Of a stretch of DNA of 29,497 nucleotides, positions 17,129-24,872 are shown piece by piece. Source of the DNA: an uncultured Clostridium sp. (lineage in GTDB: Bacteria > Bacillota > Clostridia > TANB77 > CAG-508); the NCBI GenBank assembly GCA_900554815.1, contig USIO01000018.1, forward strand, positions 1-29,497. Reading direction: 5' to 3'. The translations under genes were made by a program, and so were the position numbers. The notes under the pieces were generated by a model. That model made no database searches. It worked only from the letters and a program-made list of their open reading frames with translations, and had not been told where the DNA came from. How positions within the stretch are numbered: position 1 is the stretch's first letter; every line of letters starts with the position of its first letter.

Positions 17129-18165
17129 TTATTTTAAATTTTTACCGAATCTTTTCAAATTCTGTTTTCATATTTTCTACTGCCTTACTCTTTACAAAAT
17201 TTTCTGCTTGTTTAATAGTAAAATAGAATAAGTACTCATCACTACTTCCATGTGCTTTAACTACTGGTTTTTTTACTCCTAAGAATAATGCTCCTCCATA
17301 TTCTTTATAATCCATGGTCTTTTTAAAACGATTAATTGCAGGAAGTGCTGGCAATGCCCCAAGAATGCTAAATATATTTTTCTTTAGACTTTCTGTTAGA
17401 CTTTTCTTTACTAATTTGCCAAACCCTTCTACAGTTTTTAAAAATACGTTTCCTGTAAATCCATCTGTAATTAAGGCATCTATCTTTCCATTAAATGCAT
17501 CTCTTCCTTCTATATTTCCTACAAAATTAATTCCATACTCTTTTTGGTTTTCACTCAATAGTTTATATGTTTCTTTTATTAGTTCATTTCCCTTTGTTGG
17601 TTCAGTTCCTATGTTCAATAGTCCGAATAACTGGTTTTTCAATACCATAAGTATTTTTTAAATAAATTGTAGCCATTTGTGCAAATTGTACCAAATTAAT
17701 TGGTTTACAATTTGTATTAGCCCCAGCATCCATTAGCATTAAACCTTTTTTATATGCAGGAAGCATTGGGGCAATAGCTGGTCTATCAATTCCTTTTATT
17801 CTTCCTACCAATATAGTGGCTCCTGTTAATAGAGCCCCTGAATTTCCAGCTGAAATAAATACATCTCCTTTTCCTTCTTTTAGAAGATTAAATCCTACTA
17901 CCATAGAAGAATCTTTTTTATGTTTAATTGCATCTGTAGGAATGTCCTCCATGGTGATTTCTTCTGTAGAATTATATATTTTTAATTTTTGTGAAACATC
18001 CTCTATTGAATTTTTTCCGTAAAAATCTTTTATTTTGGATAAAATAACATTTTCATTTCCTACTAATAGTATATCTGCTTCAATCTCGTTAATTGCTTTA
18101 ACAGCACCCTTTATAACTTCATCTGGTGCATTGTCTCCACCCATAGCATCTAATATAATAGTCAT
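17129..18165 (-). CDS. plsX: Phosphate acyltransferase PlsX, read through two CGG +1 sites
   Basis: PlsX converts acyl-ACP to acyl phosphate at the start of membrane phospholipid synthesis. The N-terminus has ILDAMGGDNAPDEV, and the core has SAGNSGALLTGAT and MLMDAGANTNC. Normal reading ends after PVIRTIEHRN. Treating CGG at 17625-17623 as a +1 glycine gives VIGLLNIGTEPTKGNEL, the conserved PlsX block, then DGFTGNVFLK and the C-terminus. A second CGG (17147-17145) is followed directly by TAA; read +1 it adds GKNLK before TAA at 17131-17129. The total is 344 residues, normal for PlsX; without the second shift the protein would end at Arg340. I use the ATG at 18165 because AAAGGA is ten bases upstream, against one base for the ATG at 18174. 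Confidence 0.93.
17144..17147 (-). other. CGGT +1 decoding site 2 at the end of plsX
   Basis: The context is ATT CGG TAA. Skipping C gives ATT GGT AAA AAT and a stop four codons on. Only the C-terminal tail depends on it. Confidence 0.65.
17622..17625 (-). other. CGGA +1 decoding site 1 in plsX
   Basis: The context is ATT CGG ACT. Skipping C gives ATT GGA CTA TTG AAC, the conserved GLLNIG block. Zero-frame reading stops six codons later. Confidence 0.95.
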
Positions 18166-18305
18166 TTTATTCATATCCTTTCTTATATTAATAGATTATA
18201 TAGCTATTTTATTTTAACAAATTTATTTTATTATGATAATATTAAAAAAGCAATAGTTTTTTTACATTTTGACCATGGAGTACAAGTAAATTTTGCAAAG
18301 CAAAT

Positions 18306-18343
18306 AAAAATAAGCCATTACCAAATAGTAACAGCTTATTTTT
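18306..18343 (-). terminator. Terminator of the str operon after tuf
   Basis: AAAAATAAGC (18306-18315) pairs with GCTTATTTTT (18334-18343), with an inner ATTAC/GTAA pairing and T runs on both strands. It ends tuf on the minus strand. Confidence 0.75.
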
Positions 18344-18355
18344 TTATTTGTTTTA

Positions 18356-19558
18356 TTATCCAATTATTTCTGAAACAATACCAGAACCTACTGTTCTGCC
18401 GCCTTCACGGATAGCAAATCTTAATCCTTTTTCAATAGCAATTGGTGTAATTAATTCAATTGTCATTGTTACATTATCCCCTGGCATAACCATTTCTGTT
18501 CCAGCAGGTAATTCAATAACTCCTGTAACGTCTGTTGTTCTGAAATAGAATTGTGGTCTATAACCATTAAAGAATGGGGTATGACGTCCACCTTCTTCTT
18601 TTGTTAGGATATAAACTTCTGCTTTAAATTTTGTATGTGGATTAATTGTTCCTGGTTTTGCTAAAACTTGACCTCTTTCAATTTCTTTTCTATCAATACC
18701 TCTTAATAGAACACCAATATTATCTCCAGCTTCTGCTTGGTCTAATAATTTTCTGAACATTTCAACACCTGTTACAACTGTTTTCTTTCTTTCTTTTGAT
18801 AGTCCAATAAGTTCAACTTCATCAGAAACTTTTACAACTCCTCTTTCTACTCTACCTGTTGCAACTGTACCACGTCCTGTAATTGTAAATACGTCTTCAA
18901 CTGGCATTAAGAATGGTTGATCTGTTGGTCTTTCTGGTGTAGGAATGTAAGAATCTACTGCATCCATTAATTCTTTCATACATTGATATTCTGGTGCATT
19001 TGGATCTGTTGATGTAGATTCTAAAACTTTTAAAGAAGATCCTTTAATAATTGGAATTTCGTCTCCTGGGAAGTCATATTTAGAAAGTAAGTCTCTAACT
19101 TCCATTTCAACTAATTCTAGTAATTCTGGATCATCAACCATATCGCATTTATTTAGGTAAACTACGATATATTTAACTCCAACTTGTCTTGCTAATAGTA
19201 TATGCTCTCTTGTTTGAGGCATTGGACCATCAGCTGCTGAAACTACAAGTATAGCTCCATCCATTTGTGCAGCACCTGTAATCATGTTTTTTACATAGTC
19301 TGCGTGACCTGGGCAGTCAACATGTGCATAATGTCTTTTTTCTGTTTCATATTCAACATGAGCTGTATTAATTGTAATACCTCTTGCTTTTTCTTCTGGT
19401 GCTCCATCAATTTGATCATAAGCTGTATATTGAGCTTTTCCTAATAATCCTAGCCATTTTGTAATAGCTGCTGTTGTTGTTGTTTTACCATGGTCAACAT
19501 GTCCGATTGTACCAATGTTAACGTGTGGCTTTGTTCTTTCAAATTTTGCTTTAGCCAT
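18356..19558 (-). CDS. tuf: Elongation factor Tu
   Basis: A 400-residue GTPase that delivers aminoacyl-tRNA to the ribosomal A site. The G1 motif GHVDHGKT covers residues 19-26, with DCPGHADYVKNM and NKCDMVD further on. Domains 2 and 3 are complete (GRGTVATGRVERG, then PGDNVTM near the end). Length is normal for bacteria. Arg codons include CGT (for example GGA CGT GGT), and no CGG is in frame. A strong AGGAGG-type ribosome site lies before the ATG, and a separate promoter lies in the 237-base gap after fusA. EF-Tu is a plausible actor in the +1 CGG decoding proposed here, but nothing unusual is seen in it. Confidence 0.98.
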   Translation of the reverse strand: MAKAKFERTKPHVNIGTIGHVDHGKTTTTAAITKWLGLLGKAQYTAYDQIDGAPEEKARGITINTAHVEYETEKRHYAHVDCPGHADYVKNMITGAAQMDGAILVVSAADGPMPQTREHILLARQVGVKYIVVYLNKCDMVDDPELLELVEMEVRDLLSKYDFPGDEIPIIKGSSLKVLESTSTDPNAPEYQCMKELMDAVDSYIPTPERPTDQPFLMPVEDVFTITGRGTVATGRVERGVVKVSDEVELIGLSKERKKTVVTGVEMFRKLLDQAEAGDNIGVLLRGIDRKEIERGQVLAKPGTINPHTKFKAEVYILTKEEGGRHTPFFNGYRPQFYFRTTDVTGVIELPAGTEMVMPGDNVTMTIELITPIAIEKGLRFAIREGGRTVGSGIVSEIIG

Positions 19559-19693
19559 TTAATTTTCCTCCTTTTAATTTAGAAGTCTAAAGTTGGAAAC
19601 TAGTTTTTAAATTTATTTAATAATAATCTACCAAATTCAGTACTTCTTTTTTTATTTTTTTAAATTTAATAACAAATTTAATTTTGCATAGTT

Positions 19694-19722
19694 ATTTTAT
19701 ACTATTTTTGGTAACTTTGCAA
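19694..19722 (-). promoter_or_regulatory. Internal promoter of tuf
   Basis: On the minus strand a -35 TTGCAA (19717-19722) and a -10 TAAAAT (19694-19699) are separated by 17 bases. It lies in the fusA-tuf gap with a leader of about 130 bases that shows no clear structure. Confidence 0.5.
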
Positions 19723-19795
19723 GTATTTTTCATGTATTTTTTTAGTAAAAGGCAACTTAGTTTTTGTTATTATAATAAATTACGTATATTTATAA

Positions 19796-21880
19796 TTAAT
19801 TTTCTTTTTTGTTTCTTGTTGATACTATATTTTCTAAAACTGATTTTGGAACTTCTTCATAATGAGATGGCTCCATAGAATAAGATCCTCTACCTTGTGT
19901 TTTAGAACGTAGGTCTGTTGCATATCCAAACATTTCAGATAATGGAATATAAGCTCTAATTTCTTGCATTCCATCATTAGCTTCCATTCCTTCCATTCTA
20001 CCACGTCTAGAGTTTACATCTCCAATAACGTCTCCCATATATTCTTCTGGAACTGTTATTTCAACTTTCATAATTGGTTCTAATATAACAGAATGTGCTT
20101 GTTTACATCCTTCCTTGAATGCCATAGATGCAGCAATTTTAAATGCCATTTCAGAAGAGTCAACTTCATGGTATGAACCATCTACTAATGAAACTTTAAA
20201 ATCAATAACAGGATATCCCGCAAGAACACCACTTTCTGCTGCTTCTCTCATTCCTTGTTCAATTGGTTTAATATATTCTTTTGGAACTACTCCACCAACA
20301 ATTTTACTTTCGAATTCAATTCCTTTGCCTGGCTCTAGTGGTTCCATTTCAAACCAAACATCACCATATTGTCCTTTACCACCAGATTGGCGAATAAATT
20401 TTCCTTGGACTTTTACTTTATTTCTGATTGTTTCTTTATAAGCAACCTGTGGTTTACCTACATTACATTCTACTTTAAATTCTCTTTTTAGTCTATCAAC
20501 AATAATATCTAAATGTAATTCACCCATACCAGCAATAATAGTTTGGCCGGTTTCTTGGTTTGTATAAGCTTTAAATGTTGGATCTTCTTCAGCAAGTTTT
20601 GCTAAAGCAATACCCATTTTTTCTTGTGCAGCTTTGTCTTTAGGCTCAATTGCAATGTCAATAACTGGTTCTGGGAATTCCATAGATTCCAAAATAATTG
20701 GATGTTCTGGATCACATAGTGTATTTCCAGTTGTAACATCTTTTAATCCTACAGCTGCTGCAATATCTCCAGAGTATACTTTTTCTATGTCCTCTCTGTG
20801 ATTTGAGTGCATTTGAAGAATTCTTCCAATTCTTTCTTTTTTATCTTTGCTTGAGTTTAAAACAGTTGACCCAGACTCTAATGTTCCAGAATAAACTCTA
20901 AAGAAGCAAAGTTTTCCAACAAATGGGTCAGTAGCAATTTTAAATGCTAATGCTGCAAATGGTGCTTCATCAGAAGTTTTAGCTTCTGTTTCTTCCCCAT
21001 CTAGTGTTGTTCCTTTAATATGTGGAATGTCTAATGGTGATGGCATATAATCAACAATCGCATTTAATAATTCTTGAACTCCTTTGTTTTTATAAGAAGA
21101 ACCACAAGTTACTGGAACAATTTTATTTGCAATAGTTCCAATTCTTAGTCCTTTTCTAATTTCGTCTTCTGTTGGTTCTTCCCCATCTAAATATTTCATC
21201 ATTAATTCTTCGTCTTGGTCTGCTGCTGCTTCTATCATTTGATTTCTAAATTTTTCAGCATCTGATATCAATTCTTGTGGAATGTCTGTTTCTTCAATTT
21301 CTTTTCCTAAATCATCTTTATGGATAAATGCCTTCATTTTTATTAAATCAACAATACCCTTAAAGTTGTCTTCAGAGCCAATTGGTAATTGAATTGGAAC
21401 AGCATTTGCTTTTAATCTATTTTTTAGTTGTTCAACACAAAGCATGAAATTTGCTCCAGTAATATCCATTTTATTTACATATACCATTCTTGGAACTTTA
21501 TATTTGTCGGCTTGTCTCCAAACAGTTTCAGTTTGTGGCTGAACACCACCTTTTGCTGCTAAAACTGTAACGGCTCCATCAAGAACTCTTAAAGATCTTT
21601 GAACTTCTACTGTAAAATCTACGTGCCCTGGTGTGTCAATAATATTAATTCTATTGTCTCTCCAGAAGCATGTTGTTGCAGCAGATGTAATTGTTATTCC
21701 TCTTTCTTGTTCTTGTGCCATCCAGTCCATAGTAGCTTCACCTTCGTGAACTTCTCCTATTTTATGTGTTTTTCCTGTATAGAATAATATTCTCTCTGTT
21801 GTTGTTGTTTTACCAGCATCAATGTGAGCCATTATTCCTATGTTTCTTGTCCTTTCTAGTGGATACGCTCTTCCTGCCAT
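19796..21880 (-). CDS. fusA: Elongation factor G
   Basis: A 694-residue translocase GTPase. G1 is AHIDAGKT, G3 is DTPGHVDFT and G4 is NKMD. Domains II to V are present through GRGSYSMEPSHYEE near the C-terminus. I chose MAGRAYPLERTRNIG at 21880 as the start. It matches the family, gives the normal length, and has AAAGGAGG upstream at a rather long 12-base spacing. The open frame extends 16 codons further, but those residues are Lys-rich and unconserved. It follows rpsG by 60 bases in the str operon order rpsL-rpsG-fusA-tuf. Confidence 0.97.
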   Translation of the reverse strand: MAGRAYPLERTRNIGIMAHIDAGKTTTTERILFYTGKTHKIGEVHEGEATMDWMAQEQERGITITSAATTCFWRDNRINIIDTPGHVDFTVEVQRSLRVLDGAVTVLAAKGGVQPQTETVWRQADKYKVPRMVYVNKMDITGANFMLCVEQLKNRLKANAVPIQLPIGSEDNFKGIVDLIKMKAFIHKDDLGKEIEETDIPQELISDAEKFRNQMIEAAADQDEELMMKYLDGEEPTEDEIRKGLRIGTIANKIVPVTCGSSYKNKGVQELLNAIVDYMPSPLDIPHIKGTTLDGEETEAKTSDEAPFAALAFKIATDPFVGKLCFFRVYSGTLESGSTVLNSSKDKKERIGRILQMHSNHREDIEKVYSGDIAAAVGLKDVTTGNTLCDPEHPIILESMEFPEPVIDIAIEPKDKAAQEKMGIALAKLAEEDPTFKAYTNQETGQTIIAGMGELHLDIIVDRLKREFKVECNVGKPQVAYKETIRNKVKVQGKFIRQSGGKGQYGDVWFEMEPLEPGKGIEFESKIVGGVVPKEYIKPIEQGMREAAESGVLAGYPVIDFKVSLVDGSYHEVDSSEMAFKIAASMAFKEGCKQAHSVILEPIMKVEITVPEEYMGDVIGDVNSRRGRMEGMEANDGMQEIRAYIPLSEMFGYATDLRSKTQGRGSYSMEPSHYEEVPKSVLENIVSTRNKKEN

Positions 21881-21940
21881 TTTACTTTTTTTCCTCCTTT
21901 TTATATTATTTTTTGTTTTTATATACACATAATATAAATT

Positions 21941-22411
21941 TTACCATTTGTAATGAGCAAATGCTTTATTAGCCTCTGCCATTCTATGAGTATCTTCTTT
22001 TTTCTTAAATGCATTACCATTACTGTTAACTGCATCTATAATTTCTCCAGCTAATTTTTCTGCCATTGTTTTTTCATGTCTATTTCTAGCATAAGTTACA
22101 AGCCATCTTAATCCAAGAGTTTGTCTTCTTTCAGGTCTAATTTCAATTGGAACTTGGTATGTTGCTCCACCTACTCTTCTTGCTTTAACTTCTAAAACTG
22201 GCATAACATTGTTTAATGCTGCTTCAAAAACTTCTAATGGATCTTTTTGTTCTTTTTCTTTAATAATATCAAAAGCTCCATATACAATTCCTTGTGCAAC
22301 AGTTTTTTTACCATCTAGCATAATATTGTTAATTAATTTTGTAACAACTTTGCTATTATAAATTGGATCTGGTAAAACTTCTCTTTTTGCAATATATCCT
22401 CTTCTTGGCAC
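21941..22411 (-). CDS. rpsG: 30S ribosomal protein S7
   Basis: A 156-residue primary 16S rRNA binding protein that organises the head of the 30S subunit. It carries PRRGYIAKREVLPDPIY, LDGKKTVAQGIVYGAF and GGATYQVPIEIRPERR. The start is a GTG at 22411, with AAAGGAGGG seven bases upstream and the family N-terminus PRRG directly after. The open frame continues 41 codons upstream into intergenic DNA but has no S7-like sequence there. Length is exactly typical. Confidence 0.97.
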   Translation of the reverse strand: MPRRGYIAKREVLPDPIYNSKVVTKLINNIMLDGKKTVAQGIVYGAFDIIKEKEQKDPLEVFEAALNNVMPVLEVKARRVGGATYQVPIEIRPERRQTLGLRWLVTYARNRHEKTMAEKLAGEIIDAVNSNGNAFKKKEDTHRMAEANKAFAHYKW

Positions 22412-22552
22412 TATTCTTCCCTCCTTTAAATTAAAATATGATACCTTAAAAAAAGTATCTAGGTACTCTGAAAATTTTTCAGTATAGTGCATAATTATAT
22501 CTATTCTAAAATGAATTGACCAATAATTTCGCACTATTTTTATTCCTAAATA
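22412..22552 (-). promoter_or_regulatory. rpsL-rpsG intercistronic region with two potential hairpins
   Basis: This 141-base spacer holds a CTGAAAA/TTTTCAG dyad (22468-22482) and a GATAC/GTATC dyad (22440-22459) just upstream of the S7 ribosome site. In E. coli the S12-S7 spacer is the S7 feedback site. An equivalent role here is only an inference from position. Confidence 0.3.
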
Positions 22553-22966
22553 TTACTTTTTAGGACGTTTTGCTCCATATTTAGATCTACCTTGGTTTCT
22601 GTCTTTAACACCAGCAGTGTCTAATGTGCCTCTTATAATATGGTATCTAACACCTGGTAAATCTTTTACCCTTCCACCTCTAATTAAAACAACACTATGT
22701 TCTTGTAGATTGTGTCCTATTCCTGGAATATAAGATGTAACTTCATATCCATTTGAAAGTCTAACCCTTGCAACTTTTCTTAAAGCAGAGTTAGGCTTTT
22801 TTGGAGTTACAGTTTTAACAACTGTACATACACCTCTTTTTTGTGGTGCTCTGTTATTAGTTTGTTTTTTCTTTTTAGAGTTGTAACCTTTTTGTAGAGC
22901 TGGAGCTGTTGATTTTGTTGTACTTGTTTTTCTACCTTTTCTAACTAGTTGGTTAATTGTTGGCAA
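22553..22966 (-). CDS. rpsL: 30S ribosomal protein S12
   Basis: A 137-residue protein of the ribosomal decoding centre that governs accuracy and is the site of streptomycin resistance mutations. It has PTINQLVRKGRK, then KKPNSALRKVARVRLSNG and the PGIGHNLQEHS loop, with GRVKDLPGVRYHIIRG after it. The start is TTG at 22966, with AGAGGTG seven bases upstream; an ATG five bases further up is out of frame and leads to a stop within nine codons. The conserved lysines corresponding to the streptomycin sites look wild type. No unusual residue was seen that would point to altered decoding of CGG. Confidence 0.97.
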   Translation of the reverse strand: MPTINQLVRKGRKTSTTKSTAPALQKGYNSKKKKQTNNRAPQKRGVCTVVKTVTPKKPNSALRKVARVRLSNGYEVTSYIPGIGHNLQEHSVVLIRGGRVKDLPGVRYHIIRGTLDTAGVKDRNQGRSKYGAKRPKK

Positions 22967-22992
22967 TTCATTTCACCTCTTTTCTTTTTTAT

Positions 22993-23029
22993 AAAAAATA
23001 TAACCGCTAACGCTTACGCATTAGCGGTT
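22993..23029 (-). terminator. Terminator of the coiled-coil cassette
   Basis: AACCGCTAA pairs with TTAGCGGTT (23002-23010 and 23021-23029) around a ten-base loop, followed on the minus strand by a T-rich run. Only about 26 bases separate it from the rpsL start, so the str operon must rely on read-through or on a promoter overlapping this hairpin. Confidence 0.75.
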
Positions 23030-23076
23030 TAAATTATATCATCTTCGCTTTAAAATGTCAACGTTTTTAGCAAATT

Positions 23077-24576
23077 TTATCTATCTTCAGATCTACCTTC
23101 AAATCTACTTTTCTTATTTGGGTCTCTATTTAGTTGTATAGTTCCATCTTTAGCTAATTTATGTTTTGGCTTTCTCCCTATTTCTGCTCTTAATGAATCT
23201 ACCCAGTTGTCTTTTTCGCAAGTTCTTTGTCTTTTTATTTCTGCATATCTTGCAAAAGATTTTGATAATTCGAATATAGCATTTCCATTTCCTTTAGAAC
23301 TAATTCCATCTAAGAACCTCGTTATTCCTCTAAGGCTTCCTGTTTCGGAAAGTAGTGCTCCTATTCTAACATATTGTAATTTAGATTCAAATGTTTCAAT
23401 TTCATCTATACTTTTATTTTCAAATTCGCTATTAAATGTGTCTAATTCTTCTCTTATTGCTTTTAGTTTATCAGGTGAAATATGTTTCATATCCTTAAGT
23501 TCTTGTTTTGTTATAGAAATACCATTAAAATCAATACTGTCTTGTTTTAATTCGTCTAATCTAGCATTTAGTATTACATTAAATCTTGCTCTATTTACTT
23601 GTCCTAGTTTTCTTGCCATGTCTAGAATTCCTTGGTTGTCCATTCTGTCTAGCAATTTTCTTTGGTCTTCTGGAGACAAATTAAAAAAATCGTCCATCAT
23701 TGCTTTAGCAATGTTTCTATCCCCCACTTGTTTTGCTGGCTGTAGAATAGTTTGTGTGTCTTCGTTTTCTTTAGTCTCATCAGATTTAGTATTTTCTTGG
23801 CTATCATCAGTAGATTTTTCTTTATTTGCTACTCTATCATATAAATATATTTCCTCTTTTTGTAGTTCTATTTCAATCTCTGCTTTTCTATTTGCAAATT
23901 CTACTTCAAACTTTGACTGTATTTCTTGTAATTCAGTTAATAATTTTTCTTGTTTGCTTAGCTTTGCTTTTAAACTAGCTATATTTTTTTGCATTTCTTG
24001 TATTGCTTTATCTTTATTAAATTTAGTACTTTGACGCCCTGCATATGCCAAAGCTTCATCATCTTTACCAATAATTTCTTGTAATTTTGCCTCAGATGAT
24101 GCTATATTAGATTTAGTTGTTTCAATGTCTGCTTTTAATGTATCAATTTTCGTTTGATTTTCTTTTAGAATACGCTCATACATATTAATTAGTTCAAGAG
24201 CTTGTTCTTTATAACGTAATTTGTTTTCTTTTTTATGCTTATAAATATCGCTTAATTTTACTCTATCTTGTTCGTTTCCTTCAAATATTCGCCTTTCTAT
24301 TGTATAATCTGCAATTATATCAATTTTTCGTTCTAAAGAAAGGCTTCTTATAAATGTTGCTTTTTCGTCTGGTGTTCCTGGGACAAAATCTCTAAAATGT
24401 CTTTGCAAATATTCATCTGAAGCTAATTCTATTGCTCTTTTGTTAACATAGTCATCACGTTCTTCGTTAATTGCTCTTACTCTTTCAAATAGTAAATCTT
24501 TAGAATCTAAATCTATTGTAGCAAATGCTTTTGATAAATTTCCTTCTATTTCTTTGCTTTTAGTACTATTTGCCAT
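23077..24576 (-). CDS. Unrecognised 499-residue coiled-coil protein
   Basis: I do not recognise this protein. It is very hydrophilic, with no signal peptide or membrane segment. Residues 1-110 are helical and charged (RVRAINEERDDYVNKRA). Residues about 115-247 look like a long coiled coil (Lys, Glu, Leu heptads around KIDTLKADIE and IASLKAKLSKQEKLLTELQ). Residues 252-275 are an acidic linker, 280-440 a second helical region (MDDFFNLSPEDQRKLLDRM), and the C-terminus is basic (RKPKHKLAKDG). Base composition and codon use resemble the neighbours. It is probably co-transcribed with the 45-residue gene upstream, whose end holds its GGGGGA ribosome site, and it occupies the rpoC-rpsL gap where many Bacillota have an L7Ae-like gene. 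A structural or RNA/ribosome-associated role would be a guess. Confidence 0.85.
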   Translation of the reverse strand: MANSTKSKEIEGNLSKAFATIDLDSKDLLFERVRAINEERDDYVNKRAIELASDEYLQRHFRDFVPGTPDEKATFIRSLSLERKIDIIADYTIERRIFEGNEQDRVKLSDIYKHKKENKLRYKEQALELINMYERILKENQTKIDTLKADIETTKSNIASSEAKLQEIIGKDDEALAYAGRQSTKFNKDKAIQEMQKNIASLKAKLSKQEKLLTELQEIQSKFEVEFANRKAEIEIELQKEEIYLYDRVANKEKSTDDSQENTKSDETKENEDTQTILQPAKQVGDRNIAKAMMDDFFNLSPEDQRKLLDRMDNQGILDMARKLGQVNRARFNVILNARLDELKQDSIDFNGISITKQELKDMKHISPDKLKAIREELDTFNSEFENKSIDEIETFESKLQYVRIGALLSETGSLRGITRFLDGISSKGNGNAIFELSKSFARYAEIKRQRTCEKDNWVDSLRAEIGRKPKHKLAKDGTIQLNRDPNKKSRFEGRSEDR

Positions 24577-24579
24577 ATT

Positions 24580-24717
24580 TTATTCCCCCTTCTTTCCATT
24601 TTCTGCATCATTTATTTTTTTTATTTTTCTTAAAGTTTTATCACATTCTCTCATAATTCTATAATTTTCCATTGCTTCTTTTCTTAATTGTTCTATTTTT
24701 TCTTGTTCCATATACAT
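24580..24717 (-). CDS. Small charged 45-residue protein upstream of the coiled-coil gene
   Basis: A short open frame that begins MYMEQEKIEQLRKEAM and ends GKKGE. It is strongly charged and predicted helical. An AAAGGGGA ribosome site lies just before the ATG; the second ATG, at 24711, has better spacing, about seven to nine bases. The stop codon is three bases before the ATG of the 499-residue gene, whose ribosome site is inside this frame, so the two are likely translated together. It sits about 32 bases below a good promoter. The family is unknown. Confidence 0.6.
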   Translation of the reverse strand: MYMEQEKIEQLRKEAMENYRIMRECDKTLRKIKKINDAENGKKGE

Positions 24718-24748
24718 TTCCCCTTTCTTGGTATACATAACTATTTCT

Positions 24749-24777
24749 ATTATACATTATTTCCCTACAAAATGCAA
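24749..24777 (-). promoter_or_regulatory. SigmaA-type promoter of the coiled-coil cassette
   Basis: On the minus strand a -35 TTGCAT (24772-24777) and a perfect -10 TATAAT (24749-24754) are separated by 17 bases. With terminators on both sides, it makes the two-gene cassette an independent transcription unit. Confidence 0.7.
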
Positions 24778-24804
24778 GTTTTTGCAAATTTAATCCTAAA
24801 ATTA

Positions 24805-24851
24805 AAAAGCACCCGTTAAATATTAAACAAAAATATTAATATTTAACGGGT
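24805..24851 (-). terminator. Terminator of the rpoB-rpoC operon
   Basis: A 15-bp perfect stem (24811-24825 with 24837-24851, beginning ACCCGTTAAATATT) is followed on the minus strand by GCTTTTTAATTTT. Confidence 0.88.
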
Positions 24852-24872
24852 TTATTATAATAACACTTTTAT

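Noticed and set aside
21881..21928. N-terminal extension of EF-G
   Set aside because: The 16 Lys-rich codons are not conserved and cover the ribosome site for MAGRAYPLERTRN.
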